Source: Annulohypoxylon bovei var. microspora
Lineage: Eukaryota > Ascomycota > Sordariomycetes > Xylariales > Hypoxylaceae
Reading direction: 5' to 3'
Assembly: GCA_022836615.1 (NCBI GenBank)
Contig: MU405211.1
Location: 310,001 to 374,000 of the forward strand
DNA: 64,000 nucleotides
The position numbers were made by a program, and so were the translations under genes. The notes below the pieces were generated by a model. The model saw only the letters and a program-made list of their open reading frames with translations. It had not been told where the DNA came from and did not search any database. Of the stretch, positions 21,028 through 32,700 are shown piece by piece; positions within the stretch are counted from its first letter, which is position 1; the number at the start of each line of letters is the position of its first letter.

Positions 21028-22803
21028 TCAGTGCCAGGCAATCTTGTGCAGATCATTTCCAAGCCGATCCTTGATGGCCGCCTCCGTCGTGCTCTCTATC
21101 ATCTGCCCCAACTTCTCGTCGACGCGTCTAAACATCTCTGCATAGAACTGAGTCAGCTACAATCCGCAACCACTTCGCCAGAATCGTAAGTAAAGAAAAA
21201 AAGGAGTAAACGTACCATAGGCTTCGTCTCTGATCCACTTCGTATGCGCGTTGCTGAGGTGAGCAGACACATTGCGCACGAATCGCCCCTGCGCGCCCTC
21301 CTGTGTACCCATGAGATGCCACAGTGCCGTGGACTGTTCGAAGTCTCGATCAGTTACCTCCGAGGAGAAAGCTACAGGCATCCCGCTGCCGGCTGCTGCC
21401 TGGTCGAGTCCGCCGTGACGCTGGGCCTGGGCCTGTCCATATTTGAGAAACCGAGTTGGCTTGAGCTTTGCGCCGATGTAGTTCGGGTCGCCCGCGTAGT
21501 TGCTCGTGAAGTTCATGAGGCCGTCGCGCTCGATCGGGCAGTAGACCGGGCTCTTGGGCGCGTTGGTGGGCAGGAATTGGTAATTGACCCCTAGTCGGTA
21601 GCGTGCTGCGTCCGGGTAGGCGAACATGCGCGCTTGCAGCATTGGGTCGGGGCTGGCGTCGATTCCGGGGACCATGGTGCTTGGGCTGAAGGCAGACTGC
21701 TCGATCTCCGCGAACCAGTTGGAGGGGTTCTTGTCGAGGGTCATGCGGCCGACTCTACGCCTAGGGTAATTTCCGAGGGGCCAGGTCTTCGTCATGTCGA
21801 AGATGTCAACGGGCGCGTCGGCGATGTCCTCTGGGCGAATGACTTGCACGTACATATCCCACGAGGGGAAATTGCCCGATTGAATAGCATTCTGGAGGTC
21901 GCCAAGGTTCCTGTCAGGTTCGGTGCCAGCCAGTACGGCCCCTTCTGCATCTGTGAAATAGTGAATCCCTTGGTTTGTCAGGAAATGAATGCGGGCGTAG
22001 CAGTATGAACCGTCGGCTTTGGTAAACTTGTAAGCACTTCCACTATAGGCGTTCACGTGTCGAAAAGACGCGGGAAGGCCTCGGTCTCCGAATAGGAACA
22101 TTAGCGCATGGATGCTCTCTTGATTGTGAACGTGGAAGTCCCAGAACATATCTGAGCTAGCAACTACACTTACAGTTAGCGGCGGTCTGGATACAGAAAG
22201 AGAGAGGTAGAATAAAATCTTTGAAGGTTCTTTGGGGGATTTTAGAACGCTAGGGGTTGACTTACTCTCAGTCCTAGGATCGCGTTTATGGCTACGGTTC
22301 AAGGAAGGAAACTTCGTTGGGTCGCGAACAAAGAAAACCGGCTATATCCACGTTAGAGATATGTTTAGGGAATTAGAAGAAGTAGTTGATATAATTACCT
22401 GGTTGTTGAACACAAAGTCTTGGTTTCCTTGCGACGTCTTGAACTTCATAGCGAAACCTCGAAAGTCTCGCACACTGTCAGAAGATCCTCTCTCAGGGGA
22501 AACGGTGGAAATGCGAGCAAGAACTTCTGTCTTCTTGCCAACACCAGTCAGGAAGTCGGCGTCGGTAAGATCTGAGATATCGTCCGTAACCTCGAAGTAT
22601 CCTCTTGCTCCCCCAGCTTTGGCATGGACACTTCTTTCAGGGATTCTTTCCCGGACAAAGTGCGCCAGATTCTCGATTAGCTGAGTCGATGTGAGGAGGA
22701 CGAAGCCACCGCCACCACCTCCAGTACGTATTTGGACTGAGGTATCATTCCTTGGAAGAGGCTCGCCCTCCGCTAAGGTATAGTAGGGGGTCTCCAGTGT
22801 CAT
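21028..22803 (-). CDS. Small-subunit heme catalase
   Basis: Four exons on the minus strand: 22803-22399, 22341-22266, 22151-21216 and 21137-21028, 508 residues, as expected for small-subunit monofunctional catalases. The distal heme site is RERIPERSVHAK with catalytic His60, the distal Asn lies in DFVFNN (about 133), and the proximal motif RMFAYPDAARYRLGVN supplies ligand Tyr339. It converts hydrogen peroxide to water and oxygen. There is no signal peptide and no clear C-terminal peroxisome signal (the end is KIAWH), so a cytosolic site is likely. A Gly-rich run (GGGGGG, residues 28-33) sits in the N-terminal arm. Intron 2 (114 bp) is a multiple of three without a stop, so retention would insert 38 residues. 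Intron 3 contains an in-frame stop. Confidence 0.93.
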
Positions 22804-23492
22804 AATGGATAATCGTTGAACGTAAAACTCTAACTATGTAAATTTGGGCAGTTATCAGATAGACACTACCTAGATAGCAAGTTGAATTTGTATGTTTAAA
22901 TATGACTCGAGATAGTTTGATATTTGGGGCTGAATAAGCGCAACCCGATGATAAAGCACACTGCAGCAGTTGTGATGGATTTGCATGTGCTATAACTAAG
23001 TGATAAGCGTTGAAGATGATCTGTTAGTACTATAAATGAAAACATGATAGAGTCAATCGCGATGTCTTATAGTTACACTTCAGAACATTCAATATTGTGT
23101 CGAGTCACAGATTATCTTACCGCATAACACACCTAGGTAGGTAGTTACGAACAAGTTGTTGATGTCAAAACGGTGTCGTGGTATGTAGCAAACCATAAAC
23201 TTACCTTAGGTAGGTAATAGTCGTTTTCCGAAGTCCGAATCACCATCGATTTGCTGGTCGAAGGCCGGATGCTTACGTTCGGCACTCTTCGGGCTTCGCT
23301 CGGAGTGTAATTGATGCCGTACGAAATGTTAATCTTGAGTTCTCCTCGGAGCAGTACATATCTCGGAATGTTCGACAACAACCCTAAAACTCAAATATGC
23401 AGTACTTTTACTTATTAACTATTTAGACATCGAATGAACGACATATTTTGATGTCGACACTTGAAGTGGATGCCGCAGCTTCAATCGTGCCA
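22804..23492. other. Intergenic with tetranucleotide motifs
   Basis: This is the catalase promoter plus the 3' flank of the double zinc-cluster gene. Copies of the CCTAGGTAGGTAG motif lie at 23131-23145 and near 23205. A 78-codon minus-strand frame (23145-23381) has no support. Confidence 0.5.
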
Positions 23493-24322
23493 TCACAGTT
23501 TCTTCATGATTTTGATGAGATCATCAATTCTCGACTCGTATCTCTCGCGTTGCTGATCAAGCTCCTCTTGATGCTTATCCTTTAACGTTTTAATATCCGC
23601 CTGATGCTTCTCTTGTTCCGCTTTGAGGACCTCCTGGAATTCACCCTCCATCGTCCGTATCGTGCCTCTTAGTTGTTTAACCTCTTCGACCGTGCTAGGC
23701 TCTGTATCTGCGTTACATGCCTTAACACGTTTTACTGGAGGCAAATCTGTAGTAAAAGCACGAGAATCGGAATCATCGGAGTCAGAAAGTTCTGACGCAG
23801 GTTTTGAGACGGAGGGGACGAGCGTTGTAATCTCTTCATCTTTAGGGTGCTGTAGATCGCTTTCGACATTGGTCTCGGCGATACTTTCTTCGTCCTCGTG
23901 CCTCGTGCGGAAACCATCAAATTGCTTTTTAGTTCGGGGGGCGGAACAGGGATAGTCTCTCGCGACACAAAATTCGCATTTGTCTGGCCATTTTCGATCC
24001 ACTGGGTGACACTAACAACGATTAGCGACAACAAAATGGTAAAAAAGGTGATGCCCACTAACAGTTTCATGGGCCCTGCGGCAGTAATCACACTTGAAGA
24101 GACTTCGCACAGGAAGGCGAAATCCAGGGGTGCCCTTTTGGGGTGGACAGCTGAAGCCCTTCTCTAAGCATCGGTCACAAGCGTCGTCCTGCAGCGTCCA
24201 TGTACACTGTCGATTTTATCAGTGTGGTACTAATTAATAATATTAAATCAGAGATAGACCTTTTGCTTTTGGCGGCGGCACGTTCCACAGCGTCGTGCAG
24301 TTATTGAGGAAACGACAGACAT
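23493..24322 (-). CDS. Small protein with two tandem Gal4-type zinc clusters and a C-terminal coiled coil
   Basis: Three exons on the minus strand: 24322-24260, 24206-24063 and 24011-23493 (introns of 53 and 51 bp), 241 residues. Cysteines 12, 15, 22, 31, 34 and 41 form Cx2Cx6Cx8Cx2Cx6C. Cysteines 60, 63, 70, 81, 84 and 91 form Cx2Cx6Cx10Cx2Cx6C. Both match the Zn2Cys6 binuclear cluster of fungal transcription factors. A basic patch follows the second cysteine in each (CRRQKQK, CRRAHET), as in DNA-binding Gal4 domains. After an acidic, Ser/Asp-rich linker, residues ~175-241 form a charged heptad-like coiled coil (KAEQEKHQADIKTLKDKHQ), likely a dimerisation region. The fungal_trans domain of normal Gal4 factors is absent. 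Both introns are phase 0 and fall directly before the third cysteine of each cluster. A nuclear DNA-binding role is inferred. Confidence 0.8.
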
Positions 24323-25318
24323 TGTAACCTTATAATCAAGCTTCGACTTAACGCCCGTCACGTCGGCGCGACGAAGTCGTAATCGTATTAAGGCTAACGA
24401 CGAAATAGACAACCGTTTGAAGGCGAGTATATACTTTTCTGGAAAAGTATTGACTAAAAAGGTACAAATTGTAATAAAAGTATTTTTGTCTTACCGTTTT
24501 CGTAATTTTTACATTCCAATTCGACTTAGTCGTGGTTGACTTTCAACCGATTTTTTTAACCAGGGGTATTTGACTATCTGCAAGCCACAGAGATCCGTCA
24601 TACATCACATATTCGTCAGGCTAGGCAACCAAAACTAGAAGGAACCATCTGCCTAAAATATTTGTACTCTTTACTTTCAAGATTCTTAGATACATAGGTA
24701 CCTAGGTACTTACTGCTATAGCTTGAGGATTAAATCTCCCATTTCTAATGAATTCTCTGACCAGAAAGTTCTTAACGCAGGAAAAAAAACCGTCAACCAG
24801 ATCAACGCAAATTGCCTGGTTTTCAATAAGGTTTGAAGAACCGTGATGAGACAGCAGATGCCGTTCGGCTCCGTCATATTCCAAAAACGGAAGCGGGTCG
24901 GTGACCCACTCCGACCGGAACCCACACGGATCTAGCGGCGACAGTTTCGCTGGATGCCTCTTGTTGAAACAGCCGGGGTCAGAAAGGCAGTGGGTCCTGG
25001 ATTAGTCAGCCTTAAAACCCATATATCTCTAGAAACGCGTTTACCGCGATCAAGGATCACAACATCAACCACCACAATACAACATATCATGCATACCACC
25101 CTAAGTAGCCCTATCTCCACCTAATCAGTGCTTGCTAAGTAGGTGAATCTTTCAACACCTCTGCTGTACCTTCCTCAGAATAGCAAGTGCTTATAGCACC
25201 CAAATCATCACCTATGCCAATAATTATCTGACTTAATCGTTGCATATAAGAATGCAATCATCTTATGACTAGCCTGCATATGGACTAGAATCTTGATAGA
25301 AGCATACACTAGCAATCC
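24323..25318. other. Intergenic
   Basis: This is about 1 kb holding the zinc-cluster gene promoter and the 3' flank of the MDR reductase. The TAGGTACCTAGGTAC motif is at 24694-24712. Overlapping minus-strand frames of 60-69 codons near 24.7-25.1 kb are not supportable. Confidence 0.5.
24694..24712. repeat. CTAC/GTAG tetranucleotide motif
   Basis: ATAGGTACCTAGGTACTTA, a further copy of the intergenic palindromic motif. Confidence 0.6.
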
Positions 25319-26543
25319 TTACAGCGTATAAACGAACTTCCCCGCGCTAATCTTCCCTTCCTTCAACTCCTCTAGGCCCTTCAGCACGCCCTCCAACCCG
25401 CTCCCGCCCTGGTTCACGATCGTGCGAATCGGCTTGATCGTGCCCTTCTGCAGGAGCTCCCTTGCCGTCTCCATGAACCGCACCGCGTGCTCGTACTCGT
25501 CCTGCTTCGCGGGCGCGATGCCATCAAACCACTGGTACGGGATACCGAAGACGTCGTAGCCGATGTGAAAATGCGGGCCGTCGATCTTCGAGTTGATCCC
25601 TTGGACAAGCTCTTTGTCGACGGCCATGATCGTCGCGTACGTGCTAGGCTCGGTGTCGCTCAACGCGTGCGCGACGAGCTCGCCGCCGCTGCCCGTGCAG
25701 TCCCACGCCAGCGTCAGCTTATTCTTGGTCAGCGCCTTGATTTCCGCGCTGGCCGTCGGCGAGCGGTAGTCGAAGACAGCGTCCGCGCCTAGCGATTTCA
25801 GCAGTTCGAAGTTGTGCGGGGACGCCGTCGTGATGACCGTTAGGCCCGAGGCCTTCGCGTACTGTATCCCATAGATGCCGGTCGCGGTGCTGCCGCCGTG
25901 GATCAGGATAGGGTATGGCGTCTTGGTAGGCTCCGTGGGCCAGGGGAGTTTGAGGATTTTGTATAGGCCTTGGGCCTGTGGTTTCAGGTTAGTACCTGCT
26001 TCATTATGTGTACCTATCTAAATAGTTACTACACCCTAGAGGATGGCGGTTGAGTTGAGATAGTAAACTAGACACATACCACTGTTATCGTGGACACGCC
26101 GATGGTAGCGGCTTGCTCGTCGGTGATGTTGTCGGGGGTCTTGATTTGGAGATCCGCTCTTGCAACCACGTATTCGCCAAAAGAGCCAACATCCGGCTCG
26201 AGCTCGTTTCTGGGGAGAAAATCAGCCGTTAGGTAGTCGCTAGGATCACTCAAGGACGCAAGTAAGGTGACAGCTCCACTTACCCTCCATTGACCAATCC
26301 TGCTATGCGATCACCCTTCTTGAATTTCGTCACCCCGGGACCGAGCTCCTCCACGACTCCGGCAAAGTCTACACCGATCCTAAGATCGGGGACTGCTCTC
26401 CAGTCGAGAGTCTTCCAATCTGTCGGGTTCAGGCTTACCGCGGTGACCTTGATGAGCACGTAGCCTTCCTTCAACTTGGGCTTTCCCACATCCCTAATCT
26501 CGGCTATACCTCTCTCAGCTGCGACGATAGCCTTTCCTGACAT
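25319..26543 (-). CDS. MDR-superfamily reductase (zinc-free enoyl/quinone reductase, LovC/ToxD-like)
   Basis: Three exons on the minus strand: 26543-26284, 26209-26080 and 25975-25319 (introns of 74 and 104 bp), 348 residues. The N-terminal GroES-like half has VSLNPTDWKTLDW and GVDFAGVVEELG in place of the zinc-ligand motifs of true alcohol dehydrogenases. The Rossmann half carries the nucleotide-binding segment HGGSTATGIYGIQYAK and later LAWDCTGSGG. This pattern marks the trans-acting enoyl reductase/quinone oxidoreductase branch, which reduces activated C=C bonds with NADPH. Members often serve polyketide synthases, but none is seen here, and stand-alone members also detoxify enones. The 3' exon is strongly G/C-ended in codon third positions compared with the first two. 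Confidence 0.88.
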
Positions 26544-26814
26544 TTTTAAAGACTATGATTTTCGTTATAACTTAGATAGAAAATTACTCTTGTTGAAGGC
26601 AATAGTCAGTCCATATATACCTACTTGAGTTACTGGAATAACGCCATATGATTTATAATTTAGATAATGCACGATCGGGGGAAAGCCTTTGATGACAAAT
26701 CTCCAAACCTCGGCAGAACGATCATGATGTAATAATGTACGTTGATTAATAACTCATCCGAACACTTATATCTTCAATCAGTAAACAATTCTATCATTCG
26801 GCCAAGTTGGCCGA
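26544..26814. other. Intergenic, MDR reductase promoter
   Basis: This is a short AT-rich upstream region of the MDR gene that ends at the second MITE-like copy. No other feature is seen. Confidence 0.5.
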
Positions 26815-27006
26815 TAGCGTTAGATTAATGGGCAGTGTGCGAGAAACAGTGTCTAACGCTATACGAGTCGATACCTAGTGGGTACATGGCTTGCCCATTT
26901 TTGGCTAGCAAGAAGTGTTGATTAGGTAAGAAGGGAACAGCAGATATACAGTGCTTTACAGGAATATTAGCGCTAATTCGCACATTGCCCGTTTAATTTG
27001 ACGCCA
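26815..27006. mobile_element. MITE-like element, copy 2
   Basis: A 192-bp element related to the copy at 13261-13463. The terminal inverted repeats are at 26815-26843 and 26977-27006, and they differ by transitions and one single-base gap. It has no coding capacity. It lies between the divergent end of the MDR gene and the 3' side of the Crz1-like gene. Confidence 0.72.
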
Positions 27007-27567
27007 TTCTAACCCCAAAAATAACCTTAGAAGCTCTAAATTTAGGATGAAACAGCCGGAGCGGATAAGGCTACCCAGGTGGTTAATAACAAACTTTAAA
27101 CCCTTGTCAAAAGCACTTAGATACCCTAACCCAAATTCTTACCACAGGGTGTAAAAGCTGAAGAGGGGTCATCATCAAAATATCAACACACTGTAGGTAT
27201 GTACCAAGAGCGGTGAATCGAATCTAAATTGTTTAAATCAAGTACCTACCTAGATACTTAGGAACTATCGCAAAAGTAAAGCATCATGCACTAGATATGT
27301 AAAATTCAAGTCCACGAAAAAAAACTATGCGGAGGAAAAAAACGTTTAACTCATATTGGTATCTACCTATCACATGCCGTCTAAGAGGGGTAAGTAGCCT
27401 CGACAGAGAAAATAGAATGTCGTCATATAAAATCATCCCGCTGGGCGCCCAGAATCCCGTGTAATTTCTTATAATCGTGTAAACATCCATCCAAATATTA
27501 TAGCACTGGCTTCCGAAGTTCGAGGTACGTTCGTAATCATGTCAACTAGACGAACCAGTATAGCTTT
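27007..27567. other. Intergenic, 3' flank of the Crz1-like gene
   Basis: An AT-rich stretch with one TACCTACCTAGATAC motif near 27243. No gene is seen. Confidence 0.5.
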
Positions 27568-29752
27568 CTAGCGACCGCCATAATCGCTAGCATAACCGAT
27601 CGATTCGCCGAAATTCTGCTGCAAGCCACCTTCACCGAACCCCGTTCCCGGGCCGCTGACGTAGCCTGTATCATCGCCGTCGTCGTAATCCGAAGCATCA
27701 AAACTCGAGCGGCCACTGAGTTCGTCCTCCACGTTGCCCATGTCGTTCGGGGCCCAGTTCATTTGCGCTAATGCCGGGTACTGTGCTAATAAAGCGGCAG
27801 GCAAGCCGTAGCCGGTATCCATTCCGGGATAGACATTAGGATCCATGACTGCTTGCGGCTGAGCCATGTTCTGCGCCATGCTCTGCATCCGCTGTTCTTG
27901 CCAAATCCGTTGCCTTTCCATCATTTCCTCGTCTAATAAAGGCTTTATACATATTCGGCCGGCCTCTGATCGGAAATGACGGCCAAGCGCATCTGCTCTA
28001 GCAAACCGCCTACCGCAACCCCATTGACCTCCCGCCTTTAGGTCTCCTTTGCAGACGAACTTCTTTTCGCCAGAATGGAGGCCTTCGTGACGTTTTCGGT
28101 CGTGCTGTCTGGCGAATGCCTTTCCACAGACCGTACATACGAACGGTCTCTCATCAGTATGTGTGCGCAAATGGGAACGGAGGTTGTACGCCCGAGTAAA
28201 CCGCTTCGGACAAAGAGTACATTGAAACGTAGCAGGATGTTTCTGAACCCGCTTCGTGCTCCCGTTGTCCTGGGCAGCCTGGTATTCAGGATCTGCGAGG
28301 CGTAATGCTATCACATTATTGGGAACAGCTGACATAGATTGACGTCGTCTGGATATAGCGTTGGCACTACCAGATCTGTCTCCAGGTGAAAGTGATCTAG
28401 CTGATGACTCGGAACCGGAGCGGTTACGATTGGCCAAGTCAGCACCGAGATGCGGCGATAGACTGCCGGGAGTATTAGGTCGCGAGAGGACCGCTCCTCC
28501 GCTGTTGTAAGGATCTGTAACTGCTCGTGGGCGCGATCGCGGCCGGCCTAGATATTGTCAGTGACACGGATCCTAGATAGCATATGTGTGACTTACCTCT
28601 ATCGGGTGGTGTTAGGGACTGGGCATCCATAGGCGGCTTCGGGGGTTCAAAGCTGTTCTGCCTCGAATTAGGAGCAAAGTCGATGTTAATTGACGGCGGA
28701 GCCATTGATTGAGTTATCGAAGGATCTATAACCCCTTCAGAGGTCAGAGAGGGGAATTCCTCTCCTTGGACGGGATATCCCATATTTGGAGGATTCGGGT
28801 ATCCGGCGTTTAGCATCATGCCTTGTTGTTGACTAGCATCAGGCATCTGCTGAGGAAGTATTCGAGGGGAGATAGCTGGGCTATGAGACGGGCTACGGCT
28901 GTTCTGGTTGGAACCTGTTATACTAAAATTGCCCAGCCCCATCACAGGATCATAAAAGCCGTCTTGAGGTCTTTGCATAGGAGAGTGGCCATGCTCTGGG
29001 TGCTCGAAGCTATCGTTGCCAGTCAGATTTGGAGATGGCGCAGCCGAAGATGCATCCGAATATTCTGACGGCGTCCTTCGATGTCCTTGGAACTGGGGTT
29101 GATTCCAGTCCAGCTGCCCCGGCATGAGAGCCGCCTCGGGACCTAGCGACGCATGTCTCGAGTGACCTGGCGATGAGAACTGATGTTGGTTAAAGGCGGG
29201 AGATTGATGCGCCGAGCCAGGTTCCGGCTTCAGAAGGTGGGGCGGAGTAGGAGAGTGGTGCGTCTGTGGGGACGTCATATTGGTCAGATCGTTTGGGTCG
29301 AGGGATTGCGCATTAGTTTGAGAGAGGTCGCCAAATAAAGGAGTCGTGTTAAACTGATCGCCCTGGGTACTAGGGAATAGGGAGAAGTCGCTATTGCTGA
29401 AATCGCTACTCAGGAGGTTTTGCGCGAATGCGGGTTGGGATTGCGACGTCAAGGACTGAGAGTAGTCTTGATTAAGGTCGAAAGATGCCGGGTTCGGAAA
29501 AGGCTGCGACTGCGATGTATTCATAAATTGGTTACCAACGTTATTATTATCGTAGACGTTGAAGTCGGAGGTATTGAACTGGGGGCTTGCTGACGAGGGG
29601 TCTAAAGCAATGCCGAGGCCGATAGATGGCTCCGGGGATTGATATGGATGAGGCGAAGGAGAATGACTATTTCTTATATGAGGCTGTTGATTTCCAGCGG
29701 AAGGTGAGCGACCACGAGCCAACCCTGCATGTTGGACAGCTTGTTGATCCAT
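27568..29752 (-). CDS. crz1: Calcineurin-responsive C2H2 zinc-finger transcription factor (Crz1/CrzA type)
   Basis: Two exons on the minus strand, 29752-28597 and 28547-27568, with a 49-bp intron; 711 residues. Residues 1-~480 are a long disordered region rich in Ser, Pro, Gln and Asn. A PxIxIT-like calcineurin docking motif, PSINID, lies at 353-358. Two C2H2 fingers follow (about 495-515 and 523-543: CTLCPKRF...H, CTVCGKAF...H) and a third non-canonical one (about 551-585: CKGDL...CGRRF...H). This is the Crz1 arrangement. Known biology: Ca2+-activated calcineurin dephosphorylates the factor, which enters the nucleus and activates ion-homeostasis, cell-wall and stress genes. Serine-rich segments such as SRSPSHSP are plausible phosphosites. 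The start is set at MDQQ because no upstream in-frame ATG exists. The C-terminal tail is Asp/Gly-rich. Confidence 0.93.
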
Positions 29753-32700
29753 GGCGCGTAAATTGTTTCTGTCTTTAGAAATCCCAAGTCCCAAGTCTGG
29801 CAAGGTTGAATGCGATTGACCCGCGAATCTGCCTGACAGCGTGGCGCAGCCTAGGTGCTACGTTTGAGGGGGGCTGTGCTTAGGCGAGTCTGACCCCTTC
29901 TTCCAGATACCGTCTTCGCGCCGTACTGAACACGATGATAGAGGTGGATCTGATGCGAGACACTTTTAAGTTTAGACAGTTGAAAGGATAGGGTAATAAT
30001 GTAAGATAATGTGGGCAACGCTAATTAGTCTGGTTGTATCAAGGCGTTGCTTTGTTGTTGACTTCACTGACGCTGACGTCCAACCTTGAATACAATGACC
30101 TTATGTGACTCTTTCTGTAGGTCGGCGAGGATAGAGAGGATCAGGTGAGGAGACCTCTAATAGTCAAGGCCGGCTCCGGTACTTCGAATATGTACTTATT
30201 CCTACTGTATGAATGGGTTGCAAAGCGCGCTGTGTCGCTGCGAGATCTGCGACAATAAGACCCTTGGCAATTATTTCCGAATAATTAGGCAAGCCGGAGC
30301 ACCATAAGAGTCGCTGTCTAAGAGTTCGTGACGTATCGCGAAGAAGAACACAGTGGTTATACGGCTTGTGAGGCGGTGTAAGTAGCCGATAATAACTACA
30401 AACTCGTAGCCTTAGGACGAACAACGAGCAACGATTGATTCTGTATGTCGGCGCGCCGTGGCACTCGTTCCAGTCTATTTCTAAAAATGCCCTTGTTTCG
30501 TATCTTAAAATAATCCTGCCGAAAATTCTAAGGCCGATCCGATAATGAGACGGACGTTTTAATGTTGGTCGACGGTGCTAATTGCGGAAGTAATAGAACA
30601 AACCACGGCGTGAACGGGAGATCTTTTCTTGGTGTTGCGACAATCTAACTGAGTAGCTGACCGCAAATGGTTGGAATTGCTCCAATTCGACGGGTCGTGA
30701 ATTGTCTTCAAGGAGAATTGATTAGTCGATTCGGCGATTCGCACTTCGAAACCGGCGTCGGGAAATAAACTCGTTAGATGCCGTTGGACGTTGAATCTAA
30801 AGTGGGAGGTTTTAAGGTAAAAAAAAGCGAGATGAATGGAAGTAAATCACAAATTTCACTCGGTCGCAAAATAGATGGTGAGGTCTAGCATTCTGGGCAG
30901 GTACGACACACAAAGTCCACCACCCCTATCACCCCGCCCAGTCCGCCCCACCTGCTACTGCCATACTAATAATCTGTGAACTTGGAATTGACTGATAATT
31001 GCAATGCTATCCATCCTAGCAATTCAATGTTGGAAGCACCTAGGTATGTATTTAAAAGGGGGCTATATCATATTGTGACTTGAACGTCTTAATAGTTTAT
31101 TAAAAACTATGCCTCGAAAATAATTTAAGAGGAAGAAATACTTAGGCAGATAGTTACATGTTTGAAACTATCGAATTCATAAATACCTACCTAGATGGTC
31201 AACATATCCAAATTCAAATGGCAATACTTTGCTTCTTCTGCTACCTACTTATTAAGCGCCCAGATCGTCTCCCCTAACTTTAGGGCTGGCCTACCCATCC
31301 AAGACCCAAGGGTTTCCTCCCGGCAAAGCGACCTTGGAACATCAGATGAGGGGACTTGGGGACTTTCATTATCACCAATAAGACCTGGCTCGCATTTACT
31401 CCATAGCGTTTAACCCCTTTAGGACGAAAAGGTCTTATTGGGCTCATAGGGCTACACTAGAAACTATCTCGGGCTGCAACCCATCTACATTTATATATCA
31501 CACATACCTTAGTCTGCCTCAGAATATCCTGGAAACTGGGTAGGCAACTAGAAAAGGAACTGAGCATGATTCAACCTCTTTAGGTGGTGCATTCGCAAGC
31601 AGGACCATCATGGAGCATATTAGCTCCGCCAATCGTTCTGCGACGTTGTCAATCTAATATCAGGCAACCATATTTCTCAAAGGGACCTCCCCTTTTCGAG
31701 GCGGTGAACGTGGATCTCTCGTTGCTACTATGTATTGTCTCGAGAAAGCAGGAAGAACGTTGGGTATCGACCGGTCTCATTCGCTCTCACTACAAGGAGA
31801 CGTCACCCCCTGGCGGAATCCTTTCAATACGATGGGATATTGCCGTCTTGGCAAAACGCCCGTTCAGTGAATCAGTCTGGGCTAGGTATTGCATTGTCTC
31901 GAGCGAGGATGAGCGAAGCCGGTTGTCCTGAGACAGCCTAGTTGACTCAACCAAAATGCATCATGCATGTTCATTCTGTCTTGCACACCTATCAGCCCTA
32001 TCACATATCCATTGGTTTGCCATATTGGAAGGCAGTATTTTCTTCTCTTTCTTCTACCGAGCGGGAGATCGTGGCTGTGACGCCACAAGCCGTAAGCTAC
32101 TGTGCCGTCTTTCGCGTGCCCCTTGTTCCGGAACAATTCTGGAAGACATCCATTTTGGTCGCCCACATCCCCTCAAATACGACTCGGAAAACCCCACGAA
32201 ACGTCATATTTGCTTACTATGAGTCTAATTGGCTCGAAATACGTACATATACTGAGATGTTGATTCAAAAGTTCTGACTAAATTCTAAACAGCGCACATA
32301 GACGCTACCTTGTGTTACTTACCTTTAATAGAATACCGCGATGCAATCTCCTAAAGAGTAGTTAACACATCATTTTATAGGAATATCCTTGACAACTTCC
32401 CCCACATATCGAAAGATGAGACAATACAAAAATGAGGTAGTTTGAAGATTCTAAAATAAAAATCCAGCCCATCGGCTGAAAAATAGCGCTAAAGAGTGCG
32501 TCATGTCATCAATTCACATGCCGTTTCCCCAAGATCGGCAGGAATCTGCCGTACGTCACACCAATGAAATCAAACAAATGCTAGGTCCATAAGACAACCC
32601 CTGCAGCCCCTAGTAGCTCGTCTAACTCCACGTGGATGCAGTAGGGCGGCGTTATCCCTCACGATATCCCAAAAACATCACCAACTTGAGTTGATACTAG

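Noticed and set aside
695..26543. A complete secondary-metabolite gene cluster
   Set aside because: Monooxygenase, P450s, MDR reductase and transporters are present, but no PKS, NRPS, terpene cyclase or DMAT core enzyme is in the window.
31195..32277. Several 70-115-codon frames on both strands in the gene-poor region
   Set aside because: None shows a recognisable domain, plausible start context, or canonical introns linking them.
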